In this document: positions 29,192 to 37,485 of the stretch, in pieces
Layout: each line of letters starts with the position of its first letter
Numbering within the stretch: position 1 is the first letter of the stretch
Assembly: GCF_022568795.1 (NCBI RefSeq)
Contig: NZ_JAKZHU010000001.1
Location: forward strand, 434,001-498,000
DNA length: 64,000 nt
Source of the DNA: Arsenicicoccus dermatophilus
Lineage (GTDB): Bacteria; Actinomycetota; Actinomycetes; Actinomycetales; Dermatophilaceae
Reading direction: 5' to 3'
Notes under the pieces: generated by a model
Seen by the model: only the letters and a program-made list of their open reading frames with translations
Database searches by the model: none
Told to the model about the DNA's origin: nothing
Translations under genes and position numbers: made by a program

Positions 29192-29216
29192 TTGCACGCG
29201 ATTGAGTTGTGTGCAA
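29192..29216 (-). promoter_or_regulatory. probable OhrR-type operator/promoter
   Basis: TTGCAC and GTGCAA form an inverted repeat with a 13-base spacer, ending 10 bases upstream of the regulator's GTG. On the minus strand, TTGCAC could also serve as a -35 element. The surrounding stretch is markedly AT-rich for this genome. Confidence 0.5.
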
Positions 29217-29266
29217 CCTATATGGCGACCTGCCGCCCGGCCGGAGGCCGACCGGGCCGCCGCCCG

Positions 29267-30127
29267 TCAACGCAGCCGCCAGCTCCCGAGCGACGGGGGC
29301 GCCGGGGAGCGGCCCACCGCGGGGTCACCGCCGAGCGCCGGGTCCACGTCGGCGTCGCGCAGCAACCGCACCGACCGCACCCGGCGGGCCAGCTCGGCGC
29401 CGGAGCGGACGCCGGTGGGGAAGGGGGACCGCGCCACCCGTCGCCGGACCTCGTCCAGGTCCAGCGGTGATGCGGAGGCCACCAGCACCGCGTTGCCGAA
29501 CCTGCGCCCCTTGAGCACGTCGTGGGTCGCGAGCACGCACTGCTGCCCGAGCCCGGCGGCCGACGCTCCCGCAGCCACCGCCGCGACGTAGCGGCCCGCG
29601 GGCTCGTCGGCGAGGTTGAGCAGGACCACGCCCGAGGAGGAGAGCACCCGGGCCACGTCGGACAGGAACTCCACGGTCCCCAGGTCGGCGGGCACCCGCC
29701 CGTCGGCATACGCATCGACCACGACGACGTCGGCCGACCCGTCGCGCAGCGCCGCCACCCCGGACCGCCCGTCGACCGGGCGCACCCGGATCCGGTGCCG
29801 TCGGGGGAGGGGCAGCTCGCGGCGCACCACCTCGGTGAGCTCGGCGTCCGGCTCGAGGACGATCTGCGGCGATCCCGGCCGGGTGGCCTCGACGTAGCGC
29901 GCCAGGGACAGCCCGGCCCCACCGACGTGGGTGACGCCGAGCGGCCCGGGCGGCAGCGCGTCCAGGACGCACGCGAAGTGCTGCACGTACTCGAAGGCCA
30001 GCACCGTCGGGTCGTCCAGGTCGACGAAGGACTGGGGGTGCCCGTCGCGCATCACGGTGGCGGCGCGTCCGACCCGTCCGTCCAGCCAGTCCAGCCGGAT
30101 GCCGAGAACGCCCTCCTCGTCGCTCAC
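29267..30127 (-). CDS. spermidine synthase-like (PABMT fold) protein
   Basis: A 286-residue protein with the Rossmann fold of polyamine aminopropyltransferases and related methyltransferases. Visible elements are the strand VTHVGGAGLSLARYV (glycine-rich loop), an acidic residue after the second strand (IVLEPDAELTEVV) and ADVVVVDAYAD with the catalytic-type Asp. The GxG loop is looser than in true SpeE and no decarboxylase partner is nearby, so the activity is uncertain. Its GTG overlaps the stop of the upstream alcohol dehydrogenase gene (GTGA), which shows translational coupling. Confidence 0.75.
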   Translation of the reverse strand: MSDEEGVLGIRLDWLDGRVGRAATVMRDGHPQSFVDLDDPTVLAFEYVQHFACVLDALPPGPLGVTHVGGAGLSLARYVEATRPGSPQIVLEPDAELTEVVRRELPLPRRHRIRVRPVDGRSGVAALRDGSADVVVVDAYADGRVPADLGTVEFLSDVARVLSSSGVVLLNLADEPAGRYVAAVAAGASAAGLGQQCVLATHDVLKGRRFGNAVLVASASPLDLDEVRRRVARSPFPTGVRSGAELARRVRSVRLLRDADVDPALGGDPAVGRSPAPPSLGSWRLR

Positions 30128-31170
30128 GGCTCCAGCAGGACCTTGATCGCCCGCCGCTCGTCCATCGCGCGATAGCCCTCGGCCACCTGGTCCAGCGGCA
30201 GGGTGAGGTCGAAGACGCGGCCCGGGTCGATGGCGCCGGAGAGCACCCGCCCGAGCAGGTCGGGCAGGTAGCGCCGGACCGGGGCCATGCCGCCGGCGAG
30301 GGAGACGTTCTTGCGGAACATCCGCTCCATCGGCGCCTCCCCGCCGTGCGGCACCCCGACGAAGCCGACCTGCCCGCCGGGCCGCGCCGAGGCGAAGGCC
30401 TGGGCCATCGAGTCCTTGGTGCCGACGCACTCGAGCACGTGGTGCGCCCCGTGGCCTCCGGTGAGCTCACGCACCCGCTCGGCTCCCTCGTCGCCGCGCT
30501 CCTCGACCACGTCGGTCGCGCCGAAGGCCCGCGCCACCTCCTGGCGCGAGGCGTGCCGGGACATGGCGATGATCCGGGAGGCGCCCAGCTCGCGGGCGGC
30601 GAGCACCGCGCACAGGCCGACGGCGCCGTCACCCACGACGGCCACCGTGCCGCCGTCGCGCACCCCGGCGGACACGGCCGCGTGCCAGCCGGTGGCCATC
30701 ACGTCGGACAGGGTGAGCAGGGACGGCAGCAGCTCCTCGGAGGGCCGCTCGGGGGTGGCCACGAGGGTGCCGTCGGCCAGGGGGACGCGCAGCAGCTCGG
30801 CCTGGCAGCCACCGACGGGCCGGCCCTGGCGGTCGGGGGATCCGTAGTAGCCCACCTGCTCGCAGGCACTGTGCATGCCCTCGCGGCAGATCTCGCAGGT
30901 GTTGTCGGAGTAGGTGAACCCGCCCACGACGAACTGGCCGACGGACACGGTGGCCACGTCGGACCCGACCTTCTCGACCACCCCGACGTACTCGTGCCCG
31001 ATCGGGTGGGGCTCGTCGGTGGGGTTGACCCCACGATAGGGCCACAGGTCGGAGCCGCAGATGCAGGACCGCACCACGCGCACGACCGCGTCGGTGGGGG
31101 CGAGCACGGCGGGGTCGGGTGCCTGCTCGAGGCGGATGTCTCGCGGGGCGTGGATCATCGTGGCGCGCAT
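30124..31170 (-). CDS. zinc-dependent alcohol dehydrogenase
   Basis: A 348-residue medium-chain dehydrogenase. Catalytic zinc ligands are seen in CICGSDLWPYRG (Cys), GHEYVGVVEKVG (His/Glu); the structural zinc loop is shortened with the Cys residues in NTCEICREGMHSACEQ. The NAD(P)-binding VAVVGDGAVGLCAVLAARELGA follows, and the C-terminus (AIKVLLEP) is typical. It is probably an NADP-dependent dehydrogenase of unknown substrate. The ATG of MRATMIHAPRD is chosen because the open frame upstream is Arg/Pro-rich non-coding sequence. It is coupled to the spermidine-synthase-like gene and divergent from the sterol-carrier-like gene. Confidence 0.9.
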   Translation of the reverse strand: MRATMIHAPRDIRLEQAPDPAVLAPTDAVVRVVRSCICGSDLWPYRGVNPTDEPHPIGHEYVGVVEKVGSDVATVSVGQFVVGGFTYSDNTCEICREGMHSACEQVGYYGSPDRQGRPVGGCQAELLRVPLADGTLVATPERPSEELLPSLLTLSDVMATGWHAAVSAGVRDGGTVAVVGDGAVGLCAVLAARELGASRIIAMSRHASRQEVARAFGATDVVEERGDEGAERVRELTGGHGAHHVLECVGTKDSMAQAFASARPGGQVGFVGVPHGGEAPMERMFRKNVSLAGGMAPVRRYLPDLLGRVLSGAIDPGRVFDLTLPLDQVAEGYRAMDERRAIKVLLEP

Positions 31171-31319
31171 GCCCTCATGGTTCCACGCAGGGTCTGCCGG
31201 TGCCCGTCCTGACCACGGGCGAACCCCTCGGCCCGCCACGGCAGGGGACAGCAGCGGCCGTATGCCGCGGCCTGCGGCCAGAGTCCCGGCACGCCCGCTC
31301 GTCTGACAGGATCGGACCC

Positions 31320-31709
31320 ATGCCTCCCCGCCGCCGCATCCCCGTCGCCCAGGGCCGCGAGGCGCTGGTCCGGTGGCTCGCCGGGCCCGATGCCGCCGAC
31401 CGCTCCACCACCGCCACCGCGGTGCGCCACCTGCTGGAGGAGCTGGAGCAGCGGCACCCCGGCCGCAGCCTGGAGGTGCGGGTGCCGCCCTTCGGGGCGG
31501 TGCAGTGCGTCGAGGGTCCGGTGCACACGCGCGGCACCCCGCCGAGCGTGGTGGAGACCGACGCGGCGACCTGGCTACGGGTGGCGACCGGCGCCCTGGC
31601 CTGGGACGACGCGGTGGCCGGGGGGCTGGTGCGGGCGAGCGGCCAGCGCTCGGCGATCGGCTCGCTGCTGCCCCTGGTCCCCCCCCCGTCGATCCCCCGG
31701 GAGGGTTGA
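31320..31709 (+). CDS. sterol carrier family protein
   Basis: A 129-residue protein resembling the actinobacterial 'sterol carrier family' proteins encoded near purF. It has a conserved RSLEVRVPPFGAVQCVEGP core, RGTPPSVVETDAATWLRVATGALAWDDAVAGGLVRASGQRS and an SCP2-like fold pattern. The ligand is unknown. It is followed by 1 base and then an LLM-type oxidoreductase gene on the same strand, and purF lies 1.25 kb downstream. Confidence 0.8.
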   Translation: MPPRRRIPVAQGREALVRWLAGPDAADRSTTATAVRHLLEELEQRHPGRSLEVRVPPFGAVQCVEGPVHTRGTPPSVVETDAATWLRVATGALAWDDAVAGGLVRASGQRSAIGSLLPLVPPPSIPREG

Positions 31710-31710
31710 G

Positions 31711-32646
31711 ATGACCACCGTCGGCACGGACGCCGCCGAGACCGCTGCTGCCGGGACGCACCCGGCGACGCACGCCGGCGAGGCGCCGCCCCGCCCCGGC
31801 ATACGCCTGGGTCTGACGATCCTGCCCGAGCACCGCTGGCGCGACGCCGAGCCGCGGTGGCGGGCAGCCGACGACATGGGCTGGGACCACCTGTGGACCT
31901 ACGACCACCTCACCTGGTCGGGCCTGCCGGACGCGCCGTGGTTCTCCACCGTGTCCACGCTGACCGCCGCGGCGCTGGTGACCTCGCGGGCTCGGCTGGG
32001 GACTTTCGTGGCGAGCCCGAACTTCCGCCACCCGGGCGCCTTCGTGCGCGACGTGCTGTCTCTCGACGACGTGTCCGAGGGCCGGCTGCTGCTCGGCCTG
32101 GGCACGGGCGGCGAGCTGGACTCCCGCAAGCTCGGTGGGCCCGAGCTCACCGTGCGGCAGCGGGTCGACCGCTTCGAGGAGTTCGCGCGGCTGCTCGACC
32201 GGCTGCTGCGGGAGGATCACGTCGACCACCGGGGCACGTACTTCACGTGCGTGGACGTGCGCACCCTCCCGGTGCCTGCTTGCCGGCCACCCTTCGTCAT
32301 GGCGGGCAACGGGCCACGCGCCCAGCGCCTGGCCGTGGAGCTCGGGGACGCCTGGGTGACGACGGGGCTGCACGGGGACGACGAGGATGCCTGGTGGCGC
32401 AGCCTGCGCGAGCTCTCGGGCCGCCTGGACGAGCTCGCCCCGCCCGCGGGCTTCCGTCGCTACGTCCACGCCGACCCGGCGCACCGCTTCGCGCTGGAGT
32501 CGGCCGACCGCTTCGAGGACGTCGTGGGCCGGCTCGGCGCGCTGGGCTTCACCGACGTCATCACCCACTGGCCGCGGCCCGAAGGACCCTGTGCGGGGGA
32601 CGAGCGGGTCCTCGCGCAGGTGGCCTCCCGGCTGCTCGGCCGCTGA
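31711..32646 (+). CDS. LLM-class flavin-dependent oxidoreductase
   Basis: A 311-residue luciferase-like monooxygenase fold protein that likely uses F420 or FMN. Family blocks: WRAADDMGWDHLWTYDH near residue 50, RLGTFVASPNFRHPGAFVRDVLSLDDVSEGRLLLGLGTGGE in the middle, and PPFVMAGNGPRAQRLAVELGDAWVT later. The first 30 residues are Ala/Thr-rich and probably disordered. It overlaps no gene but begins 1 base after the sterol-carrier-like gene, so they form an operon. Confidence 0.88.
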   Translation: MTTVGTDAAETAAAGTHPATHAGEAPPRPGIRLGLTILPEHRWRDAEPRWRAADDMGWDHLWTYDHLTWSGLPDAPWFSTVSTLTAAALVTSRARLGTFVASPNFRHPGAFVRDVLSLDDVSEGRLLLGLGTGGELDSRKLGGPELTVRQRVDRFEEFARLLDRLLREDHVDHRGTYFTCVDVRTLPVPACRPPFVMAGNGPRAQRLAVELGDAWVTTGLHGDDEDAWWRSLRELSGRLDELAPPAGFRRYVHADPAHRFALESADRFEDVVGRLGALGFTDVITHWPRPEGPCAGDERVLAQVASRLLGR

Positions 32647-32688
32647 GCGAGCCCGCCCAGCCGGCCGTCCCTCGGTAGACTGCCTGCC

Positions 32689-32931
32689 GTGACCGACCCC
32701 GCGCCTCGCCCCCGTCGGGGCCAGCCCAGCTTCTCCCGCTTCATCATCACCGGGGCCGTGCTGGGGGTGATCCTCGCCACTGGTCTGGCGATGATCTCCG
32801 AGGCCCGGATGGACCCCTCGCACGCGACCTACGGGCTCGGACGCGTGCTCATGTACTTCGCCGTCGTCGGCGGCGGCCTGGGTGGTCTGCTGGGGGCGAT
32901 CACCGCGCTGCTGCTCGACCGGCAGGGGTGA
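32689..32931 (+). CDS. small membrane protein
   Basis: An 80-residue protein with two membrane helices (about residues 19-38 and 53-75), joined by a short loop (SEARMDPSHATYGLG). It starts with GTG and ends 28 bases before purF. Small two-helix proteins next to purF are common in actinobacteria; function unknown. Confidence 0.75.
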   Translation: MTDPAPRPRRGQPSFSRFIITGAVLGVILATGLAMISEARMDPSHATYGLGRVLMYFAVVGGGLGGLLGAITALLLDRQG

Positions 32932-32959
32932 CCCCTCGACGCTGTGGGACACTGGCGCC

Positions 32960-34459
32960 GTGGCACGAGGTGACGGTCGACTCAATCACGACATCCTTCC
33001 CGGAGAGTCCGGCCCTCAGGACGCCTGCGGCGTCTTCGGGGTCTGGGCGCCCGGCGAGGAGGTCGGCAAGCTCGCCTACTACGGGCTCTACGCGCTGCAG
33101 CACCGCGGCCAGGAGTCGGCGGGGATCGCCACCTCCGACGGCTCGCGGATGCTCGTCTACAAGGACATGGGCCTGGTCTCGCAGGTCTTCGACGAGACCT
33201 CCCTCGGCTCGCTGACCGGGCACCTGGCGATCGGGCACACGCGCTACTCCACGACCGGCGCCAGCCGCTGGGAGAACGCCCAGCCCACGCTCGGCGGCAC
33301 CGAGCACCACACCATCGCGCTCGCCCACAACGGCAACCTCATCAACACCGAGGAGCTGCGCGAGGTCCTGGCCTCCCGCCACGTCGACGGCTTCGGCGAC
33401 GCGGGCGGGGAGATGCGCCGTGGCAACACCACCGACACCGCCATCGTCACCTCGCTGCTCGGCAGCCGCGGCGAGGACGTCTCCCTCGAGGAGGCCGCCC
33501 TCGCGGACCTGCCCCTGATCAAGGGCGCCTACTGCTTCGTCTTCATGGACGAGCAGACCCTGTATGCCGCGCGAGACCCGCAGGGGGTCCGCCCGCTCGT
33601 CATCGGCCGCCTGGAGCGCGGCTGGGTCGTGGCCTCGGAGACGGCGGCGCTGGACATCGTGGGTGCGAGCTTCGTGCGCGAGGTGGAGCCCGGCGAGCTG
33701 GTCGTCATCGACGAGTCGGGGCTGCGGGCGCAGTCCTTCGCCGAGCCGGTCCGCAAGGGCTGCGTGTTCGAGTACGTCTACCTCGCCCGCCCGGACACCA
33801 CCATCGCGGGGCGCGGGGTCCACGCCGCCCGCGTCGAGATGGGTCGCCGCCTGGCCCAGGAGCACCCGGTCGAGGCCGACATGGTGATGCCCTCGCCCGA
33901 GTCGGGGACGCCTGCGGCGATCGGGTATGCCGAGCAGTCCGGCATCGCCTACGGCCAGGGGCTGGTCAAGAACGCCTATGTCGGCCGCACCTTCATCGCT
34001 CCCTCGCAGACGATCCGGCAGCTGGGCATCCGGCTCAAGCTCAATCCCCTGCGCGAGGTCATCAAGGGCCAGCGCCTGGTGGTCGTGGACGACTCCATCG
34101 TCCGCGGCAACACCCAGCGGGCGCTGGTCCGGATGCTGCGCGAGGCCGGCGCCGCGGAGGTGCACGTCCGCATCTCCTCGCCGCCGGTGCGCTGGCCGTG
34201 CTTCTACGGCATCGACTTCGCGAGCCGCGCCGAGCTGATCGCGACCGGTCTGGACGTGGAGGCGGTGCGCCAGGCGATCGGTGCCGACAGTCTCGGATAC
34301 ATCAGCGAGGAGGGCATGGTGGGCGCGACCGAGCAGCCCCGCGACCGGCTGTGCACCGCGTGCTTCTCGGGGGAGTATCCCCTCGGCGTTCCCCGCGACC
34401 AGGAGAAGGTCCTGGGCACCCCGCACGAGGCCGACACCCCGCGCGGTGCCACCGTCTGA
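32960..34459 (+). CDS. purF: amidophosphoribosyltransferase
   Basis: A 499-residue enzyme that makes phosphoribosylamine from PRPP and glutamine, the first committed purine step. The N-terminal Cys nucleophile follows a propeptide-like leader (DACGVFGVWAP), which is removed in this family. The glutaminase domain shows HRGQESAGIAT and HNGNLINTEEL. The PRPP site VVVDDSIVRGNTQRALVRMLREAGA is exact. Cys residues in the C-terminal half (RWPCFYGID, RLCTACFSGEYP) match the 4Fe-4S-binding class. It starts with GTG. purM follows after 182 bases. Confidence 0.96.
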   Translation: MARGDGRLNHDILPGESGPQDACGVFGVWAPGEEVGKLAYYGLYALQHRGQESAGIATSDGSRMLVYKDMGLVSQVFDETSLGSLTGHLAIGHTRYSTTGASRWENAQPTLGGTEHHTIALAHNGNLINTEELREVLASRHVDGFGDAGGEMRRGNTTDTAIVTSLLGSRGEDVSLEEAALADLPLIKGAYCFVFMDEQTLYAARDPQGVRPLVIGRLERGWVVASETAALDIVGASFVREVEPGELVVIDESGLRAQSFAEPVRKGCVFEYVYLARPDTTIAGRGVHAARVEMGRRLAQEHPVEADMVMPSPESGTPAAIGYAEQSGIAYGQGLVKNAYVGRTFIAPSQTIRQLGIRLKLNPLREVIKGQRLVVVDDSIVRGNTQRALVRMLREAGAAEVHVRISSPPVRWPCFYGIDFASRAELIATGLDVEAVRQAIGADSLGYISEEGMVGATEQPRDRLCTACFSGEYPLGVPRDQEKVLGTPHEADTPRGATV

Positions 34460-34641
34460 GCGATCGTCGTCCGAGAGGTCTCTCGTCGCCCAGGCCGGCG
34501 TGCACGGACCGGCCTCGGACGGCCTGCCGCCGGACGGTCCGGCGGACGAACCGTCCTCGCCGGTCGGTCGACCGGTGGGCGACCCCGAGCCCGTGCTTCC
34601 CGACATACCGATGACTGCCCCTCCGCAGAAAGGCCCCACCC

Positions 34642-35754
34642 ATGAGCGAGCCCATCACCTATGCGTCCGCGGGCGTCGACGTCGAGGCCGGTGACCGCGC
34701 CGTCGAGCTGATGAAGGACTCGGTGCGCCGCGCCACCCGCCCGGAGGTGCTGGGCGGGCTCGGCGGCTTCGCCGGGATGTTCGACGCGTCCGCGCTGGCC
34801 GGGATGCGGCGCCCGGTGCTGGCGACCTCCACGGACGGGGTCGGCACCAAGGTCGCGATCGCCCAGGCGATGGACCGCCACGACACCATCGGCTTCGACC
34901 TGGTCGGCATGGTCGTCGACGACATCGTGGTGTGCGGGGCCGAGCCGCTGTTCATGACCGACTACATCGCCACCGGCAAGGTCGTGCCCGAGCGCATCGC
35001 CGCCATCGTGTCCGGCATCGCGGCGGCCTGCGAGCAGGCGGGGGTGGCCCTCGTCGGCGGGGAGACCGCCGAGCATCCGGGCCTGCTCGACCCGGACGAG
35101 TACGACTGCGCCGGGGCGGCCACCGGGGTGGTGGAGCACGACGAGGTGCTCGGACCCCAGCGGGTCCGCGCGGGCGACGTCGTCCTCGGGATGGCGAGCT
35201 CCGGCCTGCACTCCAACGGCTACTCCCTGGTGCGCCGGGTCTTCTCGGCCGCCGGGTGGGACTACGAGCGGCCCGTGGCCGAGCTCGGCGCGACGCTGGG
35301 GGAGTCGCTGCTGACGCCCACCCGGGTCTACTCCCGCGACCTGCTGGCGCTGATCCGCGCCGAGGGCGTCGACATCCACGCCCTCTCCCACGTCACCGGT
35401 GGCGGGCTGGCCGCCAACCTCGCCCGGGTCCTGCCGCAGGGCGTCCTGGCGACCCTGGACCGCTCGACCTGGACGCCGGCGCCGATCTTCGAGCTCGTGC
35501 AGCGCCTCGGGCAGGTGCCGCAGGCCGACCTGGAGCGCACCCTCAACATGGGCGTGGGCTTCGTCGCGGTGCTGCCCGAGGAGTCGGTCGACCGCGCGCT
35601 GGCGGTGTGCGCCGAGCGTGACCTGCCGGCGTGGGTGATGGGCCGGGTCGCGGACCGGGGGAGCGTCACGCCTGCCGAGGGCCACGAGGTCGTGCACGGT
35701 GCCAAGGGGGTGGACGGCGGCGCCGTCCAGCTCCTCGGGGCGTATGCCGGCTGA
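34642..35754 (+). CDS. purM: phosphoribosylformylglycinamidine cyclo-ligase (AIR synthetase)
   Basis: A 370-residue enzyme closing the imidazole ring to AIR. Typical blocks: TYASAGVDVEAGDRAVELMK, GGFAGMFDAS, VLATSTDGVGTKVAIA, GFDLVGMVVDDIVVCGAEPLFMTDYIATGK, and ALVGGETAEHPG. An AAAGG Shine-Dalgarno lies upstream. It completes steps 1 (purF) and 5 (purM) in adjacent genes. A perfect 50-bp palindrome follows. Confidence 0.96.
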   Translation: MSEPITYASAGVDVEAGDRAVELMKDSVRRATRPEVLGGLGGFAGMFDASALAGMRRPVLATSTDGVGTKVAIAQAMDRHDTIGFDLVGMVVDDIVVCGAEPLFMTDYIATGKVVPERIAAIVSGIAAACEQAGVALVGGETAEHPGLLDPDEYDCAGAATGVVEHDEVLGPQRVRAGDVVLGMASSGLHSNGYSLVRRVFSAAGWDYERPVAELGATLGESLLTPTRVYSRDLLALIRAEGVDIHALSHVTGGGLAANLARVLPQGVLATLDRSTWTPAPIFELVQRLGQVPQADLERTLNMGVGFVAVLPEESVDRALAVCAERDLPAWVMGRVADRGSVTPAEGHEVVHGAKGVDGGAVQLLGAYAG

Positions 35755-35785
35755 CGAGCGCCGACGGTCGCGACGCTCGCCAGGC

Positions 35786-35835
35786 ACGACAGTGGGGAGG
35801 GCGTCACCCGCGGGTGACGCCCTCCCCACTGTCGT
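35786..35835. terminator. 50-bp perfect palindrome, bidirectional terminator
   Basis: Two 25-base arms meet with no spacer, between the convergent purM and DUF3073 genes. Its core is GTCACCCGCGGGTGAC. It should work as a terminator from both sides. Confidence 0.75.
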
Positions 35836-35913
35836 CGAGGCGAAGGGATCGCGACCTCCGAGGCCGGAGATCGCTGGCCCGAGGCCGCGATCGGTCAGGC
35901 ATCGGGACGGGCG

Positions 35914-36111
35914 TCAGCGCCCGCTGGCTGCCCAGCCGTCGTAGTCGTCGTAGTCGTCCTCGTCGTCCTGCGTGGTGCGGGTCTCGCCCGACTCACGCTG
36001 CGACGATGCGTGCAGTTCTCGCTCAAGAGCACTCAGATCGGTGTCGGGAGTGAAGTACTTCAGCTCCCGGGCGACCTTTGTCTGCTTGGCCTTGGCCCGG
36101 CCGCGCCCCAT
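35914..36111 (-). CDS. DUF3073-family protein
   Basis: A 65-residue protein of the actinobacterial DUF3073 family. The conserved basic N-terminus MGRGRAKAKQTKVARELKYF, the D-L-S-A-L-E-R-E-L core and a very acidic tail (TTQDDEDDYDDYDGW) are typical. Function is unknown. Convergent linkage to purM is conserved in this phylum. Confidence 0.9.
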   Translation of the reverse strand: MGRGRAKAKQTKVARELKYFTPDTDLSALERELHASSQRESGETRTTQDDEDDYDDYDGWAASGR

Positions 36112-36503
36112 GGCGTGACCCCCTCGCGCGTCTGCCGGAGCAGCATCGCCGGCCGCGACTGACGTCGTGGCGAGCGGAGCGACCCCGGGAATCTCGTGTC
36201 TTCGTGAGGGACACGGTACATGCTGCGAAGGTCTGGTGCGCAGCCGCGCCGAGGGATGGAGTGGCGCTTGAATACTCTGAGTGACAAGTGGCGGCTATCT
36301 GGCAGTGATGCCGAGCGCACTAGTTACCCCCATATGGGGGTAAGATTACACAAACATCGCTCATACGTTACATTCAGTAGTAGCGTTTCGAGTCAAAGGG
36401 ACGCTTCGTACCTGTCTTCGACTACTGAGAGTGACTTGGTAACGGAGTGGCCGGAGAGTCCACACGACGGGGACGCACGTCCCCCAGAGCACGGGGAGTA
36501 CAC
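36112..36503. promoter_or_regulatory. long AT-richer upstream region of bldC
   Basis: About 390 bases without a gene, the least GC-rich intergenic stretch outside the mobile element (especially 36230-36440). It serves the divergent DUF3073 and bldC genes. It holds the 20-bp palindrome listed separately. Long, AT-rich upstream regions are typical for developmentally regulated actinobacterial genes. Confidence 0.5.
36324..36343. promoter_or_regulatory. 20-bp perfect palindrome upstream of bldC
   Basis: TTACCCCCATATGGGGGTAA is exactly palindromic and 160 bases before the bldC start. The C5/G5 arms resemble operators of CsoR/RcnR metal sensors, but the assignment is a guess. Confidence 0.5.
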
Positions 36504-36713
36504 ATGCCGCAGCGCGATCAGGACGGCGAGAAGCTGCTGACGCCGGCCGAGGTGGCCGAGCTCTTCCGGGTGGACCCCAAGACGGTCACCCGGTGGGCCA
36601 AGGCCGGCAAGCTCAACTCGATCCGCACCCTGGGCGGGCACCGCAGGTACCGGGAGACGGAGATCCGCGCGCTCCTCGAGGGGGTCGGGGAGGGCACCCG
36701 ACTCGCCCACTGA
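36504..36713 (+). CDS. bldC: BldC developmental transcriptional regulator
   Basis: A 69-residue MerR-like winged-helix protein, almost entirely the DNA-binding domain. It shows LLTPAEVAELFRVDPKTVTRWAKAGKLNSIRTLGGHRRYRETEI, which is near identical to Streptomyces BldC and its orthologues. BldC binds head-to-tail on direct repeats and controls development in Streptomyces; in non-sporulating relatives its role is unclear. The inner ATG (after GGGGAG) matches BldC's usual length. A hairpin follows the stop. Confidence 0.93.
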   Translation: MPQRDQDGEKLLTPAEVAELFRVDPKTVTRWAKAGKLNSIRTLGGHRRYRETEIRALLEGVGEGTRLAH

Positions 36714-36725
36714 CCCCACCTTATG

Positions 36726-36764
36726 GCGCCTCGGTTATCAGTGATCAACTGATAGCCGAGGCGC
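36726..36764. promoter_or_regulatory. 17-bp inverted repeat between bldC and satD-like gene
   Basis: Arms of 17 bases with one G-T mismatch surround a 5-base loop. The inner part, TTATCAGT...ACTGATA, looks like an operator for the SatD-like HTH protein encoded 21 bases downstream. The outer part (GCGCCTCGG) makes it also a plausible bldC terminator. Confidence 0.55.
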
Positions 36765-36784
36765 TCTTGGCTACACTTGCGGAC

Positions 36785-37465
36785 ATGTCAGGGCAGCAGT
36801 CCGGGGCCGCGCTCCTCGACGACGCGTACGTCATGCTCGGCGACCTCGTGCGGTCCCGCGCGGCCGGCGACCGGATGGCCCTGCACGAGACGGTGGTGCG
36901 GGCGCTGGCGCGGACCGAGGCCCTGGTGCCGGCCGTGATGGCGCCGACGGTGACGGTGGGGGACGAGTTCCAGGGGGTCTACGCGACGGCGGGCGATGCG
37001 GTCCTGGCGTCCCTGGTCGTGCGGCTGCTGCTGCTCCCCGACGTGGACGCGCGGTGCGGCCTCGGGCGCGGGCGGGTGCAGGTCCTGGACGGCACACGCA
37101 CCCCACCGCTGCAGGACGGCCCGGCGTGGTGGGCCGCGCGCCAGGCGATCGAGGAGGCCGAGCGGCGGGGCGCGCGGCCGGCGACCCGGTCCTGCCGCAG
37201 CTGGTATGCCCACGGGCCGGGAGCGTCCGCGGACGGCGAAGCCGGCATACGGGCCGTGCTCGTGCTGCGGGACGAGGTCGTGGCCGCGCTCGACGATCGC
37301 GCCAGGAGGGTGCTCCTGGGGGGTCTGTCGGACCTGACCCAGACAATGATCGCGAAGCAGGAGGGCATCACCCAGTCCGCCGTGTCCCAGATCGTCTCCC
37401 GGGGCGGGCTGGCTGCGGTGATCGAGGCCCATCGCCTGCTGCGGGAGGCCGACCGGCCTGCCTGA
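36785..37465 (+). CDS. SatD-family protein
   Basis: A 226-residue protein of the SatD family, named after an acid-stress gene region in streptococci. The N-terminus (AYVMLGDLVRSRAAGDR) and VTVGDEFQGVYATAGDA are characteristic. The C-terminus has a helix-turn-helix (QTMIAKQEGITQSAVSQIVSRGGLAAVIEAHRLL), so it may bind DNA. The ATG is chosen because it fits the family N-terminus and follows the inverted repeat. It is followed by a membrane protein gene, as in other genomes. Function unknown; autoregulation is likely by context. Confidence 0.8.
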   Translation: MSGQQSGAALLDDAYVMLGDLVRSRAAGDRMALHETVVRALARTEALVPAVMAPTVTVGDEFQGVYATAGDAVLASLVVRLLLLPDVDARCGLGRGRVQVLDGTRTPPLQDGPAWWAARQAIEEAERRGARPATRSCRSWYAHGPGASADGEAGIRAVLVLRDEVVAALDDRARRVLLGGLSDLTQTMIAKQEGITQSAVSQIVSRGGLAAVIEAHRLLREADRPA

Positions 37466-37485
37466 CCCGACCGTGGGGAGCGCTC

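Noticed and set aside
31171-32985. 600-codon N-terminal extension of the alcohol dehydrogenase frame
   Set aside because: Runs antisense to the LLM oxidoreductase and sterol-carrier genes and is Arg/Pro/Gly-rich; the dehydrogenase begins normally at 31170.
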